The notes under the pieces: generated by a model | Database searches by the model: none | The model's input: the letters and a program-made list of their open reading frames with translations, nothing else | Told to the model about the DNA's origin: nothing | Position numbers and translations under genes: made by a program | DNA from: Aerococcaceae bacterium DSM 111176 | Lineage (GTDB): Bacteria > Bacillota > Bacilli > Lactobacillales > Aerococcaceae | Direction of reading: 5' to 3' | DNA length: 44,675 nucleotides | Assembly (NCBI GenBank): GCA_015863215.1 | Contig: JACBXN010000014.1 | Span: 1 to 44,675, forward strand | Shown: in pieces, positions 1 to 9,593 of the stretch | Layout: each line of letters begins with the position of its first letter | How positions within the stretch are numbered: the stretch's first letter is position 1

Positions 1-52
1 ACGATGAAAGTTATCGAATGAAACATCGGCAACGAGTTTTTGATTAGAAATA

Positions 53-109
53 AGTGCCGAATCTTATCGAGCAGAATCTGCAGAAAACTAATTGGCAAAA
101 AGTGCCGAT
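53..109 (+). repeat. 24-bp-spaced repeats next to istB relic
   Basis: Three related 9-mers (AGTGCCGAA at 53, TCTGCAGAA at 77, AGTGCCGAT at 101) lie exactly 24 bp apart, directly before the istB coding remnant. IS21-type elements carry regularly spaced transposase-binding repeats near their ends. Here the repeats run straight into an istB frame with stops between them, so they may be an IS end joined to the inside of istB by a deletion. The middle copy is poor, so this is a tentative call. Confidence 0.35.
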
Positions 110-571
110 TTCTACTTGACGTTAACAAATGTCATTATCCAAGGTGCCACCGGCACCGGAAAGTCCTACATAACGAATGCATTATGTCGATATGTAATAG
201 AAGAAGGATATACCGCAAGGTATATGAGAATGTATGATTTACTCACTGAAATGGTTCAGGCTGATTTAGAGGATAAACTTACCAACTATCTAAAGAAAAT
301 AGCGAAACTGGATGTATTAGTCATTGATGATTTTCTTTTGACCCCTACAACCCAAGACGAACAGAAATATTTAATGGAAATATTTGAATTAAGAAGTCGA
401 GATCGTTCCCTCATTATTTCTTCTCAAATGGAAACAGGAGAATGGCATAAGAAATTAGGCGGCGGTGCGATTGCTGATGCCATACTTGACAGAGCCGTCT
501 CTAATTCTTATCATCTTTATATTTCGGGTGATTCTTTAAGAATGAAAACTGGTTCAGCCACCACTGACTAG
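92..571 (+). pseudogene. istB: IS21-family helper ATPase IstB, 5'-truncated
   Basis: IstB is the AAA+ helper ATPase of IS21-type transposition; it works with the IstA transposase in target capture. The remnant keeps the Walker A motif GATGTGKS (about residues 19-26), a Walker B region VLVIDDF (about 75-81) and the family motif EWHKKLGGG followed by DAILDRAV. A full IstB has about 250 residues and this has about 160. The N-terminal third is missing and an in-frame TAA sits at 89-91, just before a TTG, so the upstream frame is closed. No istA precedes it in the window, although an istA piece lies about 27 kb away. It is followed by spaced end repeats and a terminator. The family call is firm, and it is very unlikely to be functional. 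Confidence 0.85.
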
Positions 572-607
572 ACTGGTTCAAGAAAACGCGATTTGCCTGG
601 CTCAGGA
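548..607 (+). repeat. Three 24-bp-spaced IS21 right-end repeats
   Basis: CTGGTTCAG, CTGGTTCAA and CTGGCTCAG occur with their TGG at 550, 574 and 598, a period of exactly 24 bp, at the end of istB. Arrays of TGGCTCAG-like repeats at this place are usual in IS21-type elements, where they bind the transposase. Confidence 0.6.
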
Positions 608-619
608 AATCGCGTTTTT
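583..619 (+). terminator. Rho-independent terminator after istB
   Basis: A perfect 12-bp stem (AAAACGCGATTT at 583-594 against AAATCGCGTTTT at 607-618) with a 12-nt loop ends in TTTTT. It lies 12 bp after the istB stop codon and overlaps the last end repeat. Confidence 0.75.
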
Positions 620-787
620 GTGGTCTTATTGGAACGCTATATGCAGTATTTGAGTGGACTCAAGTTTAACAGGAGGATTTTTGTACCGATAGGTACCCAG
701 CTATTCATCGCTTACCTTACTTCCTTTCTAACAAAAAAGATTCAAACAACGATTCCACTGAAAACATCTTCAAACTCAAGACTATAA
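620..787. other. Gap between IS21 relic and capsule operon end
   Basis: No convincing gene is seen. The only open frame, 593-787 on the plus strand, has no ribosome binding site at its start and no recognisable protein. The stretch joins the IS21 end to the capsule operon terminator. Confidence 0.5.
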
Positions 788-789
788 TA

Positions 790-826
790 GAAAGACACCT
801 TTGGAAACACGTTCACCAAAGGTGTC
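790..826 (-). terminator. Terminator of the capsule operon
   Basis: A perfect 11-bp stem (794-804 against 816-826) with an 11-nt loop is followed, on the minus strand, by TTTCTATT. It lies about 60 bp beyond the stop of the last capsule gene, the wzx flippase. Confidence 0.75.
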
Positions 827-884
827 AACCATCATTAAACCATTTTTGTTTATACAATTTATTTTACGTTAAAAAATATAGTGA

Positions 885-2384
885 CTAGTTCCTCTTAAAT
901 ACACTTCTTACAGCTGAAATCATAGTTTCCTTATAAAACAGCAAATTAATCACCGACAATAAGATTAAACTAATTACTCCTAATATTACCGCAACTATCA
1001 CCCAATCAATAATTATAGTGATAGTATAGATGTTAGATATTAATATACCAATAATCAATATTGAACTAAAAGAAATAAAGTCTACAACAATATGTTTTAT
1101 GAACTTCTTGACCGGTCGAAAAATAATATTCCTTGATAGGTAAAGTACTAAATATAAGGTTCTATAAGCCATTGAAACAAATGTACCAATTGCTATTCCA
1201 ACTAATCCGAGTTGATTTACTAACATAACTGAGATGATTATGTTTAAACCTGCTTCAATAAAAGAGCTCGCTTGAGTTTCTCTAAAATGACCGGCAGAAA
1301 GCACCAATGAATTATATGGAGTCCTCATAGAATATACACTACTGGCTAAAACTAAGAGCAATGAAAACAAGGGTGCTTCATATGAAATGTTTTCTACACC
1401 AGTAGTATAAAATTGGACAAATGAATTTATTAATACCGCGGTCATTCCATATAGATAGACAACTGCTGTATGGACAATCCATTCTATTCGATCAAAATAA
1501 TTATTCAATAAATCTATTTCATCACTTGCATATAAATTTCCAAAAAATGATTGTATACCAGTAGTTAATGAGGCTATAAGCATTTTTATTGCAGAAACAA
1601 TCATATTATACACAGAGTAAACAGAAATGTTTCCCAATGTTGAAAATAATGTCAGCACGATTACATCTGCGCTACTGTTAATAGAGTAAGCTACATGCTG
1701 CCCTACTCCGTTCCATTTTTGAGGAAGAGGATCATCTTCAACTTCTATATCATAATCAATATTAAAGTTCTTCTTTACATAGTAGCTAAGGAATAAAGGT
1801 CTAAGTAGATAGATTAAACCTGATCCTAATTTGACAACTTCAATTGTCGCTCCTTGATGAATTAAGAATATACTTACAAGTAAATTCAGAATAATGACGA
1901 CTATTTCCGAACTTAATTGAACATAATCCTGTTGATTTGCGCTTAAGAGCATTTCATTGACTATTCCAAAATAATATTGTCCAAAATAACTTATCGACAT
2001 AGCTATAATTAAAAGAGCTGTTGATAAATAGTCTTTATTTGAATCAATCACCAATGGATAAAATATAATTAGTATTAAGATGTAAATAATTAGTATGTAT
2101 GCTATCTTTCGGAAATAGGTTTTAGCAGCACTCAAGACTGCACTAACCTTTTTATCATCTTTTTTTGCAAGAGGACGATATAAGGCTGATCTAACAACTA
2201 CTCCTACACCCATGTCTAAAAAAGTTATTATACTAAGAAATTGACCGATTGAACTTGTCAATCCATGAGTTTCTGCACCATAGTTTGAAAGAATTAACCT
2301 CGGAAGAATTAATCCACTAATTATAGTAACTATTCTAGCAAGTAATGACACACTAGAATTTAATTTTAATTTTTGTGTACGATT
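885..2384 (-). CDS. wzx: Polysaccharide repeat-unit flippase (Wzx, PST/MATE-like)
   Basis: This multi-pass membrane protein probably flips lipid-linked repeat units across the membrane before polymerisation. The N-terminus has the arrangement typical of Gram-positive Wzx proteins: a basic start, then LLARIVTIISGLILPRLIL and NYGAETHGL, followed by about 12-14 hydrophobic helices and loop charges such as RSALYRP. Its 499 residues fit the family. A GTG at 2397-2399 would add five residues but sits directly on the AAAAGG Shine-Dalgarno. The GTG at 2382-2384 has an 11-nt spacer and gives the usual N-terminus, so it is preferred. It is the last gene of the operon, 467 bp after the preceding glycosyltransferase and before a strong terminator. 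Substrate specificity cannot be read from sequence. Confidence 0.85.
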   Translation of the reverse strand, partial: NRTQKLKLNSSVSLLARIVTIISGLILPRLILSNYGAETHGLTSSIGQFLSIITFLDMGVGVVVRSALYRPLAKKDDKKVSAVLSAAKTYFRKIAYILIIYILILIIFYPLVIDSNKDYLSTALLIIAMSISYFGQYYFGIVNEMLLSANQQDYVQLSSEIVVIILNLLVSIFLIHQGATIEVVKLGSGLIYLLRPLFLSYYVKKNFNIDYDIEVEDDPLPQKWNGVGQHVAYSINSSADVIVLTLFSTLGNISVYSVYNMIVSAIKMLIASLTTGIQSFFGNLYASDEIDLLNNYFDRIEWIVHTAVVYLYGMTAVLINSFVQFYTTGVENISYEAPLFSLLLVLASSVYSMRTPYNSLVLSAGHFRETQASSFIEAGLNIIISVMLVNQLGLVGIAIGTFVSMAYRTLYLVLYLSRNIIFRPVKKFIKHIVVDFISFSSILIIGILISNIYTITIIIDWVIVAVILGVISLILLSVINLLFYKETMISAVRSVFKRN

Positions 2385-2399
2385 CACTTTATAAAACAC

Positions 2400-2866
2400 C
2401 TTTTCACCAGTTTTTTTACTCCTAAACTTACTCTCATTAAATAATTAGTAATTAAAAAAGTTATTATTTTCCCTTATTTATATGCCTTAGTTCAAAGGGC
2501 TAGGAGTATATTTGAGTTCCGCTCTCACTACCATAACGTATTTCCCTTGAAAATATTGTTACATCAGCTTTTATTAAAATCATACATTTATTTTTTATAG
2601 AAACTTTGGAGTTACACATAATTTCCAGTGAATAAATATATTAATTTTCCTAATACATTGCATTTTATTTCCACTATTATTTATTATAGATTATCGATTT
2701 TCTATATACTCTTAAGCACTACTTTCAAAAAATCTGTATTCAACATACTCTATATTAAATTTCTCTCTAAATCAATGTAATAATAATATGTTCTTGTTTC
2801 AGTTTATTAAAAATATTTAGTTTTGAAATCTATTTTATGAAGTAAGCTCTTTGAATATTTATTTGC
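2400..2866 (-). other. AT-rich gap inside the capsule operon, possible gene relic
   Basis: This is 467 very AT-rich bases between two minus-strand capsule genes. The only feature seen is a short minus-strand open stretch running from a GTG near 2685 to a TAG near 2505. It encodes about 57 residues with segments such as ADVTIFSREIRYGSESG. No family is recognised. The long gap in an otherwise tight operon suggests a deleted or decayed gene. Confidence 0.3.
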
Positions 2867-3988
2867 TTATATATTTTCACTGTAGACTTCAATTATTGTA
2901 CCTACATTTCGTTCCCAAGTATATTTCATAGCTGTATTGAAGCTATTTTCAACTAATCCTGATTTCTTTATAGAAGGATAATTCAATACAATTTCAGAAA
3001 TTTCTCTAGCATCAGAAACTAGAAATCCATTTTCTCCATTTTTAATGATGTCTTCAGGGCCTTGTCCTTTAGTACCTATACATATATTTCCCGTAATCAT
3101 GCCCTCTAAATAAACAATGCCAAAAGCCTCTCTCCTACTCGGTAAAATAAAGAAATGAGATTTCTCTAATATATTATAAACATCCTCATTTGGAACATTA
3201 CCAGTAAACTCCACACTATCTTCTAATCCTAATCTATAAACTGTTTGTATTAATGATTTTTTATAATTCCCATCACCTACCATATAGTACTTATACGGAA
3301 CCGATATTTCTTTAAGCGCATCTAATACAATATCGAACCCTTTATTATATTGTAAATTACCGACTGAAGCGATAGTCAGTATATCATTTTTTTCAAAAGA
3401 AAATTCAGAATACTTTTTAATAAGACTTTGATTAAGCCCATTAGGATTTATGGTTATTTTTCCATTGTAACCTACAACATTATTTAGATATTTTTTTATT
3501 ATAGTACTAACTGCAAATACACAGTCCGTTTTCTCTAGTTCTACACTGGTATTTCTTTTTATATGAGTTGAAGTACCTGTCGTTATAGTTTCTCCATGTA
3601 TTATTGTAAAGTGTTTACTTTTATAGGTATTACTTAAAATATTTCCGAATTTTAATGTCACTCCATGACCATTGGATACTACTAATTTAACATTTTTATT
3701 TTCTAAAATGCTATTAATTTCTTTTTCAAAATATTTAAACGCAATTTTTGTTGTCTGAAAAATCGTGTGCGCTCTAAACAGATTGGGGAAATAGAATGAA
3801 TAAACGAGTGTGTTATTAACAACTTCATAAGCTATCTTAGGTCGTATGTATCTAATACTGAAGATCGGTTTAAAAACAATCAATTCTTCATTAGTTTTTT
3901 GAGATAATAATTTTGCTTGTTTTTCTACATAATGCCCTCTAAACTTTTCTTTGTTTGAAGGATAGAATGAAGATATGTATACTATCAT
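2867..3988 (-). CDS. Glycosyltransferase family 4 (GT-B fold)
   Basis: A retaining glycosyltransferase probably adding one sugar to the lipid-linked capsule repeat on the cytoplasmic face. The N-terminal half begins VYISSFYPS and the C-terminal half carries the nucleotide-sugar site: GDGNYKKSL, FTGNVPNEDVY and the E-x7-E motif EAFGIVYLE (from about residue 287), then NGENGFLV. At 373 residues it has normal GT4 length. The ATG at 3986-3988 has AGTAGG 6 nt upstream. It lies between the decayed wzy copy and wzx. Donor and acceptor are unknown. Confidence 0.85.
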   Translation of the reverse strand: MIVYISSFYPSNKEKFRGHYVEKQAKLLSQKTNEELIVFKPIFSIRYIRPKIAYEVVNNTLVYSFYFPNLFRAHTIFQTTKIAFKYFEKEINSILENKNVKLVVSNGHGVTLKFGNILSNTYKSKHFTIIHGETITTGTSTHIKRNTSVELEKTDCVFAVSTIIKKYLNNVVGYNGKITINPNGLNQSLIKKYSEFSFEKNDILTIASVGNLQYNKGFDIVLDALKEISVPYKYYMVGDGNYKKSLIQTVYRLGLEDSVEFTGNVPNEDVYNILEKSHFFILPSRREAFGIVYLEGMITGNICIGTKGQGPEDIIKNGENGFLVSDAREISEIVLNYPSIKKSGLVENSFNTAMKYTWERNVGTIIEVYSENI

Positions 3989-4021
3989 TTAAAACCTACT
4001 TTCTAAATATGACTACTTAAT

Positions 4022-4870
4022 TCAGTTATTTGGATAATGATTATAAAATGCATAAATCCCAATAAACATATAAAGCCATGGTCCAATATTGTTACTACTA
4101 AAAAAAACCATTTCCCCCATGCTTATCATTACTGTTGCAAGTGGAAGAAAAATTAAATAACGGAAATTTCTCTTATTAGACAATATAATATTAAACATGT
4201 AAACATTAAATAATATAAAACCTATTAGTCCTCCATAAACCAGCACAGAAAAAAATAAATTTCCAGGCTCAACGATAAAGTCTGTACTAATTACATATGA
4301 TCTATAAGAAATAACTGGCACTGCAAAGCCTGCACCAAATAGTGGGTTCGCTTCAATGCTTTCCGTTAAAGTACTTACTTGCCCAGCTCTTGAATATAAT
4401 AAATCATCTGCTCCTTTAAATAGAAAACGTTGAAATTCCGAAAAGATATTCGTATTTATTTATATGAATAGACTGAAGAGAGAGATAGCAATTAATCCTA
4501 GACCTTTTTTTAGAAGGTCCACATTTGACAATAACAGAAATACAATAATTAACACTAATGCTGAAATTAAACTCGTTCTTGAATTAGTCTGCCAGATTAA
4601 GAAAAATGACAATATATTTAAAAGATGTCCAATAAAAGCTAATTTATGTCTGTTGAGTTGAAGCATCACTATATTTACTGCCATAAAGAGAACAATTATA
4701 ACACCAAAAAGGTTGGGATGATTAATAATACCTTGAAATGATATGTTATTTCTTAAATACCCTACTTCAAATGGAATGAGTGGGATTGAAAAGAAAACAA
4801 TCACTAAAAACTATTTATAAATCCAATCAATCCATTTATAATAATTAATCAATGGATATTTTTTAAGAAA
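4022..4870 (-). pseudogene. Decayed second copy of the Wzy polymerase
   Basis: Two open pieces, 4460-4804 and 4022-4321, lie in one reading frame and align with the intact wzy just upstream in the operon. INHPN, LPLAT and the EPGNLFF region are shared in the same order. The bridge between them continues the match (GAGFAV versus GTGFAV) and is broken only by an in-frame TAA at 4460-4462. A second in-frame TAG lies just before 4804, preceded by WIDWIYK, which matches DWIGWIHK of the intact copy. Roughly the first 150 residues are absent. This is a tandem duplicate, or a second wzy gained by exchange, that has lost its N-terminus and picked up stops. Confidence 0.85.
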
Positions 4871-4975
4871 ATTAAATATTTAACATTTCCTTAACAGAAT
4901 AAATCATTAGCACTATCCAACTATGCTCTTCAAAATTTCCATCCCCAGTTAATAGTCTTATCCGATTCTTCCCAC

Positions 4976-6292
4976 CTAAGTTGACGTCTCAAATTCAGTC
5001 GATTCTGTTCCTTTACCATAAAAAGCATAGATTGCTAAAAACATATATAAAATTGGCCCCATATTGTTAGTACTAAAGAAAATCATTTCTCCCATACTAA
5101 CCAAGATAGTCGCCAATGGAAGAAAAATTAATTCTTTAAAATTTCTTCGATTAGACCATATAATATTTAATATATAATAACTAAATAAAACAAAGCCCAT
5201 TATTCCACCATATGATAAAACAGCAAAAAATAAATTTCCAGGCTCTACTATATATTGAGTGCTGATTGTATAAGATCTATGAGGAAGCATGGGGACAGCA
5301 AACCCAGTGCCAAGCATTGGACTAGAGTAAAAATTATCTAACAAATCTCCAATTTGGTTACCTCTAGATGCAGTAGCAGATTCTAAAATATTCTCATTTC
5401 CTTTAGCTAAAAAATCATAAAAAACATTTAAGATATCTGGGACAAACAAGAAAATACAAACACTTATTACTAAGATTATATCTATTAACAATGCTTTTCG
5501 TAATAAATCTTTATTTAATAAGATTAAATATACAAGTAGCATTACTATTGCTGCAATAAAACTCGTTCTCGCTTTCGACCACCATATGATGATCAACGAA
5601 ATAATGATTAATAAATGGTATATAAAATGATTCTTATTTTTTTTAAGTTGTAGTATGGTAATATTAAGTGCTATAAAAAGAACTGTAGTAGTTCCGAGAA
5701 TATTAGGGTGATTTATTGCTCCTCTAAATAGGCTTAAATTCGTTGGATGGAACCCTAGCCCTAATCCGTATAAAACCAATGATATTATAATAGTTGGTAG
5801 GAGTAATTTGTGAATCCAACCTATCCAGTCAAACTCATTAATTGTGATGTACACTCCAATTAAGATACCTATAAAAACAAACCCATACGAAAAAATTTTC
5901 ATTAATGCTACTATAGGTAATGTACTAGATATAAATGAAGAAATCGAACTATAAATTAAATATAATATCACTGGAAATAAGATATTATTAATTTTTTTTC
6001 GTTCTCTTATATTAAAATACTCTTTAATTAAAATACCTGCGCATGAAAATAAAACTATCCATTTTAAATATTCAAAGTTTGACATTGACGGAGCTAGTTC
6101 CGGATTTAAAGCACTCCGTATGGTGACTAAACATATTGATTTAATAGCTTGAATTGAATTTTGAAGCCCAAAAATAATAATAAAAATTAAAAATAGAAAC
6201 AACCCTATATTATTAAAGAAACTTAATAATATGATGAATGGCATCATACTATTATTGAATGTATTAATATCTAATTTAAGTCTATAAGTCAT
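4976..6292 (-). CDS. wzy: Polysaccharide polymerase (Wzy, O-antigen ligase-like)
   Basis: This integral membrane protein of 438 residues has about 10-12 hydrophobic helices, a large extracellular loop around residues 290-350 (ASRGNQIGDLLDNF, GTGFAV, RSYTIST, EPGNLFF) and the pattern NHPN in the middle. That layout fits the O-antigen ligase/polymerase family, which joins flipped repeat units into polymer. Its ATG overlaps the stop of the upstream glycosyltransferase by one base (TAATG), so the two are translationally coupled. A broken paralogue follows it. The polymerase role is inferred from topology and operon position, because Wzy sequences are poorly conserved. Confidence 0.8.
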   Translation of the reverse strand: MTYRLKLDINTFNNSMMPFIILLSFFNNIGLFLFLIFIIIFGLQNSIQAIKSICLVTIRSALNPELAPSMSNFEYLKWIVLFSCAGILIKEYFNIRERKKINNILFPVILYLIYSSISSFISSTLPIVALMKIFSYGFVFIGILIGVYITINEFDWIGWIHKLLLPTIIISLVLYGLGLGFHPTNLSLFRGAINHPNILGTTTVLFIALNITILQLKKNKNHFIYHLLIIISLIIIWWSKARTSFIAAIVMLLVYLILLNKDLLRKALLIDIILVISVCIFLFVPDILNVFYDFLAKGNENILESATASRGNQIGDLLDNFYSSPMLGTGFAVPMLPHRSYTISTQYIVEPGNLFFAVLSYGGIMGFVLFSYYILNIIWSNRRNFKELIFLPLATILVSMGEMIFFSTNNMGPILYMFLAIYAFYGKGTESTEFETST

Positions 6293-7383
6293 TATGAACT
6301 TTTCCCTATTTTTTTTAATATGCTAACAGTAGTTTCAGCCATGTTTTCAATCGTATAGCTTTGCACTGTTTCCAAACTTCTTAAGGACATACTATGCTGT
6401 AAGTACTCACTACTTAAAATTTCATTCGTTTTCTCTACTAACTGTTCTACATCATCTTTTGATACAAGATAACCATTAATGCCTTCATCAATCATTTCTA
6501 ACCCAGCTACACAACTGGTCGTAGTTATCACCGGCAATCCATTTGCCATCGCTTCATTAATAACTAACCCCCAAACATCTTCACGTGTGGGGAATACAAA
6601 TACATCCGCTGCTAAATAGTATTTTTTTAATTCTTCATACTCTAAAAAACTTAAAAAATATACATTATTTATATCGTACTGCTTGATTAATTCATTATAT
6701 TCTTTAGTTGGTTCTCCACCGATTATATATACTCCAGTATCTTCTTTAAATTTCTTAGCTGCTTTAATTAAAACATCAAATCCTTTGCTAGGAATAAAAC
6801 GACCAACACTAATAACCATATGGTTATATGGAATCCCCAGTTCAGTACGGAGTTTTATCTTTTCAATCTTTGTTAAAGGATCATTAATAATATTTTCTTC
6901 TTTCATGGTTGTGAAAGGATAGATGTAAATCTCATCTTCATCTGCACCATAATAAGTTAAATATTGATTTGTAACTTCTCCTGTACTTAACCAAGCTGTT
7001 GCACTAGAAATAAGTTTTGTTTTTAAATTTTTCTTAAAATTACCTTCTTCATAATCGATTAAACCACCATCGACACTGATAGTAAATGAGGTTTTTTTAA
7101 TGTTTAAATATAACATGGCTAAGATGCCAATTTGTGTACTATAATTCGCTATAACTATTTCGTCATAATCATGCTTCTTTAGATGGCTTAACAATTCATT
7201 CTTATTCTCATCCAAAATCACTCCTTCAAATTCTGTAAAATTATAGTCATGCCAGTCAGCTTCTCTATTACTTGAATGACTAATATCAAAAAGGACCGTT
7301 AATTTACAAAGTTTACCTAATTCATTAAAAAAAGAAACTTTGTATGGTGATGGAATTACAGTTAAATATAATACTGAAAGCAA
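6292..7383 (-). CDS. Glycosyltransferase family 4
   Basis: A GT-B glycosyltransferase of 363 residues, probably building the capsule repeat unit. It starts LYLTVIPSPYKVSFF, as do many capsule GT4 enzymes. It has VISVGRFIPSKGFDVLI at the start of the donor-binding half and the motif region REDVWGLVINEA (about 262-273), where the first acidic residue of the E-x7-E pair is Asp. NGYLV follows. The stop overlaps the start of wzy by one base. The sugar donor is unknown. Confidence 0.85.
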   Translation of the reverse strand: MLSVLYLTVIPSPYKVSFFNELGKLCKLTVLFDISHSSNREADWHDYNFTEFEGVILDENKNELLSHLKKHDYDEIVIANYSTQIGILAMLYLNIKKTSFTISVDGGLIDYEEGNFKKNLKTKLISSATAWLSTGEVTNQYLTYYGADEDEIYIYPFTTMKEENIINDPLTKIEKIKLRTELGIPYNHMVISVGRFIPSKGFDVLIKAAKKFKEDTGVYIIGGEPTKEYNELIKQYDINNVYFLSFLEYEELKKYYLAADVFVFPTREDVWGLVINEAMANGLPVITTTSCVAGLEMIDEGINGYLVSKDDVEQLVEKTNEILSSEYLQHSMSLRSLETVQSYTIENMAETTVSILKKIGKSS

Positions 7384-7412
7384 CTTATCCCTCCTTATTA
7401 AAACAACTAATT

Positions 7413-8327
7413 TTAAAGTTTATTCCATAATTTCCCTAGTTTTATATTATATTCTTCTGGATGTATTAATTCATAACCAGAACTATTTGTGAAAGTCATC
7501 TCTCCAAAATAGATACGTCCATCCACATTATATAAGTCCACTCTTACATGTGAAAAACCCTCACAGAGTTGGGTAGCAATATTAATCATTTTTTCAAAGT
7601 TTTTCGGTTTTTTCACTTCGTTTGGTGAGTTATTATAATTATGTTGATTCCAAGGTTGAAGATTCCAATCTAAATCATACACATTTCTATAATGATCTGA
7701 ATATCTCCCTACATCTACCCAGCAATAATAAACTTTTCCATTAAAACATAAAAATTTAAAATCATTTAATTCTTGGTTTTCATCTTCCATGAACTGTTCA
7801 GCAATTATTCTTGGTTTTATATTTAAATATTGAGTTTCTAAACCACCCCCATAAAAAAAATTTAGTTTCATCCATTTATCGAAGTTCTTTCTAATTTTAG
7901 AGTAATCAGTGTTTTCTTTATCTTCAACTACTGCATTCCAGCCCGATCCATGAGTAGCTTTCAAAACAAAACGGTTTGGCAGAGAGTCAAATTCAATTTC
8001 AATAAACTGATCCCAAACACCTAATAATGGGATGAGATACTCTTCCCCTATTTTATTTGCCACCCATTCTCTAACAGCATATTTATCTGTTAGTTTAGTT
8101 TCTAGCTTCTTACCAGGTTTCAGCTTAGCTACTTGCATTTTTTGAGTATAATTTATTGGATTATCAAAATCTAAATTTTGCCCAGTACTAGCCTTATACT
8201 TCTTTTTAACATAATTTTTATATAGACTAGGACTTAATCTTTTTAAGGTAAAGTATCTAATATTATAATTTATATCGCTTAATTTTTTATATAATCTTGG
8301 GAAGTTATCTTGTATTAATAATTTCAT
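7413..8327 (-). CDS. TupA-type ATP-grasp ligase
   Basis: A 304-residue protein of the ATP-grasp TupA family. The family is named after TupA of teichuronopeptide synthesis in Bacillus; relatives in polysaccharide clusters are thought to join an amino acid or peptide to a sugar carboxylate through an amide bond. Visible marks are YTQKMQ near residue 60, the glycine-rich ATP loop KATHGSGWN (about 122-130), ENTDYSKIR, RIIAEQF, and the metal-binding end with HVRVDLY and GEMTFTNSSG. The ATG has AAGGA 7 nt upstream. It sits between two glycosyltransferases, so the polymer may carry an amide-linked amino acid. The exact substrate is an inference. Confidence 0.8.
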   Translation of the reverse strand: MKLLIQDNFPRLYKKLSDINYNIRYFTLKRLSPSLYKNYVKKKYKASTGQNLDFDNPINYTQKMQVAKLKPGKKLETKLTDKYAVREWVANKIGEEYLIPLLGVWDQFIEIEFDSLPNRFVLKATHGSGWNAVVEDKENTDYSKIRKNFDKWMKLNFFYGGGLETQYLNIKPRIIAEQFMEDENQELNDFKFLCFNGKVYYCWVDVGRYSDHYRNVYDLDWNLQPWNQHNYNNSPNEVKKPKNFEKMINIATQLCEGFSHVRVDLYNVDGRIYFGEMTFTNSSGYELIHPEEYNIKLGKLWNKL

Positions 8328-8450
8328 TTTCTCATCCTTATTAAAAACTAGTTCTATAAATAACAGATTGCCTAAATACTAAACAAGTCTCTTATTACAT
8401 TGAACAAGCTATATTTTTTATCTATATTGCTATTAGAAGTTTCTAAGTAC

Positions 8451-9590
8451 CTACTCAATTATTTGGTAGAAGATTAATTGATAAAGTTCTATATTTTTAG
8501 CTAACTTGCCCTCCGTACGAAACTCTTCATAAATTCTTTTCTTAAGATTATTGTAATCTTGTTTATTATATGTCGACAATTCATCAATTTTTTTTGTGTA
8601 TTTTTGGTAATATTTAAGTGGATAATCCCAGCCTAATTTTTTTGTCTCTAAATCTTTCCAAGGTGTTTGATCACTTATTAAAACTGGAATTGAGGCTTGT
8701 AATGCTTCCGAAATAACATGACCGTAATTTTCTGATTTTGTCGGGAAATAGAACAAATCATATTTTGAAAGTGTTGCAATAACATTTTCATTAGGCAATT
8801 CACCTTTATGATTCACAGTTACATTGTTTGGTAAAGTTGAGATAATTTTTTGGCACTTTTCCCAATATTTTTTCTCTTCAATAGTCCCATATATATCGAA
8901 ATATATATTCCCTTTACAATGTTTTAAAGTTTCTAAAGCATAATCTAGATTCTTTTTCTGAGTAATCCTAGATAAGAAAACAACTTTTAACTTTCCTTCT
9001 TCTTTTGTATCTAAAGCTATTTTTTTCTCAGTATTAGGTATATTTGAAACTTTATATACTTTATCTGTTTTTAATAGTTTTTGAATTTGGTCATGCTCAT
9101 CTTCCGCCGTACTTAAATAATGAATTCTATCGAGCAAGCCAGAAAATTTAGCAAATCTTATATAAGGCACCTTTTTAGGCTTTTTTATATTTAAAGCCCC
9201 TTTAGATAGTTCTCCTCTTGGCATTAGTACAATTGGTGTATCAAATTTCAACTGTTTTCTTAAAATTAATATTTGTATGGTGTCTGTACTAAAAAAACTA
9301 TTTAAGAAAATGAGTGAAAAATTTTGCTGTTTAAAAATTTGCTTAAGATTTCTACTTTTATTCTGATCTGAAGAGTAAAAAATATTTACCCCACCGTATT
9401 TATTCCAGCTATTAGTATCTACATTTTCGTACGGTTCATTAACTCCTAAATCATGATTTGCAGTAAAAATATAAAATTCAAATTCATCTGAAAGTGCTTC
9501 AACTAAATTTTTAACACTCTGTGTTGGTCCTCCACCGCGGTATCCTGGTAAATAAGTACCCACATTTAAGAAAATTTTTGGTTTATTCAT
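8451..9590 (-). CDS. Glycosyltransferase family 4
   Basis: A 379-residue GT-B enzyme. The N-terminal Gly-rich loop (GYRGGGPTQSV, about residues 16-26) is a family mark. MPRGELSKGAL lies in the acceptor half, FLSRITQKKNLD opens the donor half, and the E-x7-E motif ENYGHVISE with preceding FPTKS is clear. It lies just downstream of capG with a 3-bp gap, so it belongs to the same transcript. The sugar it transfers cannot be read from sequence. Confidence 0.85.
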   Translation of the reverse strand: MNKPKIFLNVGTYLPGYRGGGPTQSVKNLVEALSDEFEFYIFTANHDLGVNEPYENVDTNSWNKYGGVNIFYSSDQNKSRNLKQIFKQQNFSLIFLNSFFSTDTIQILILRKQLKFDTPIVLMPRGELSKGALNIKKPKKVPYIRFAKFSGLLDRIHYLSTAEDEHDQIQKLLKTDKVYKVSNIPNTEKKIALDTKEEGKLKVVFLSRITQKKNLDYALETLKHCKGNIYFDIYGTIEEKKYWEKCQKIISTLPNNVTVNHKGELPNENVIATLSKYDLFYFPTKSENYGHVISEALQASIPVLISDQTPWKDLETKKLGWDYPLKYYQKYTKKIDELSTYNKQDYNNLKKRIYEEFRTEGKLAKNIELYQLIFYQIIE

Positions 9591-9593
9591 AAA

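Noticed and set aside
40-237. 65-residue frame overlapping istB
   Set aside because: It is a shadow in another frame of the istB coding sequence, rich in Arg and Cys codons.
593-787. 64-residue plus-strand open frame
   Set aside because: It begins inside the terminator hairpin after istB, lacks a ribosome binding site and resembles no protein.
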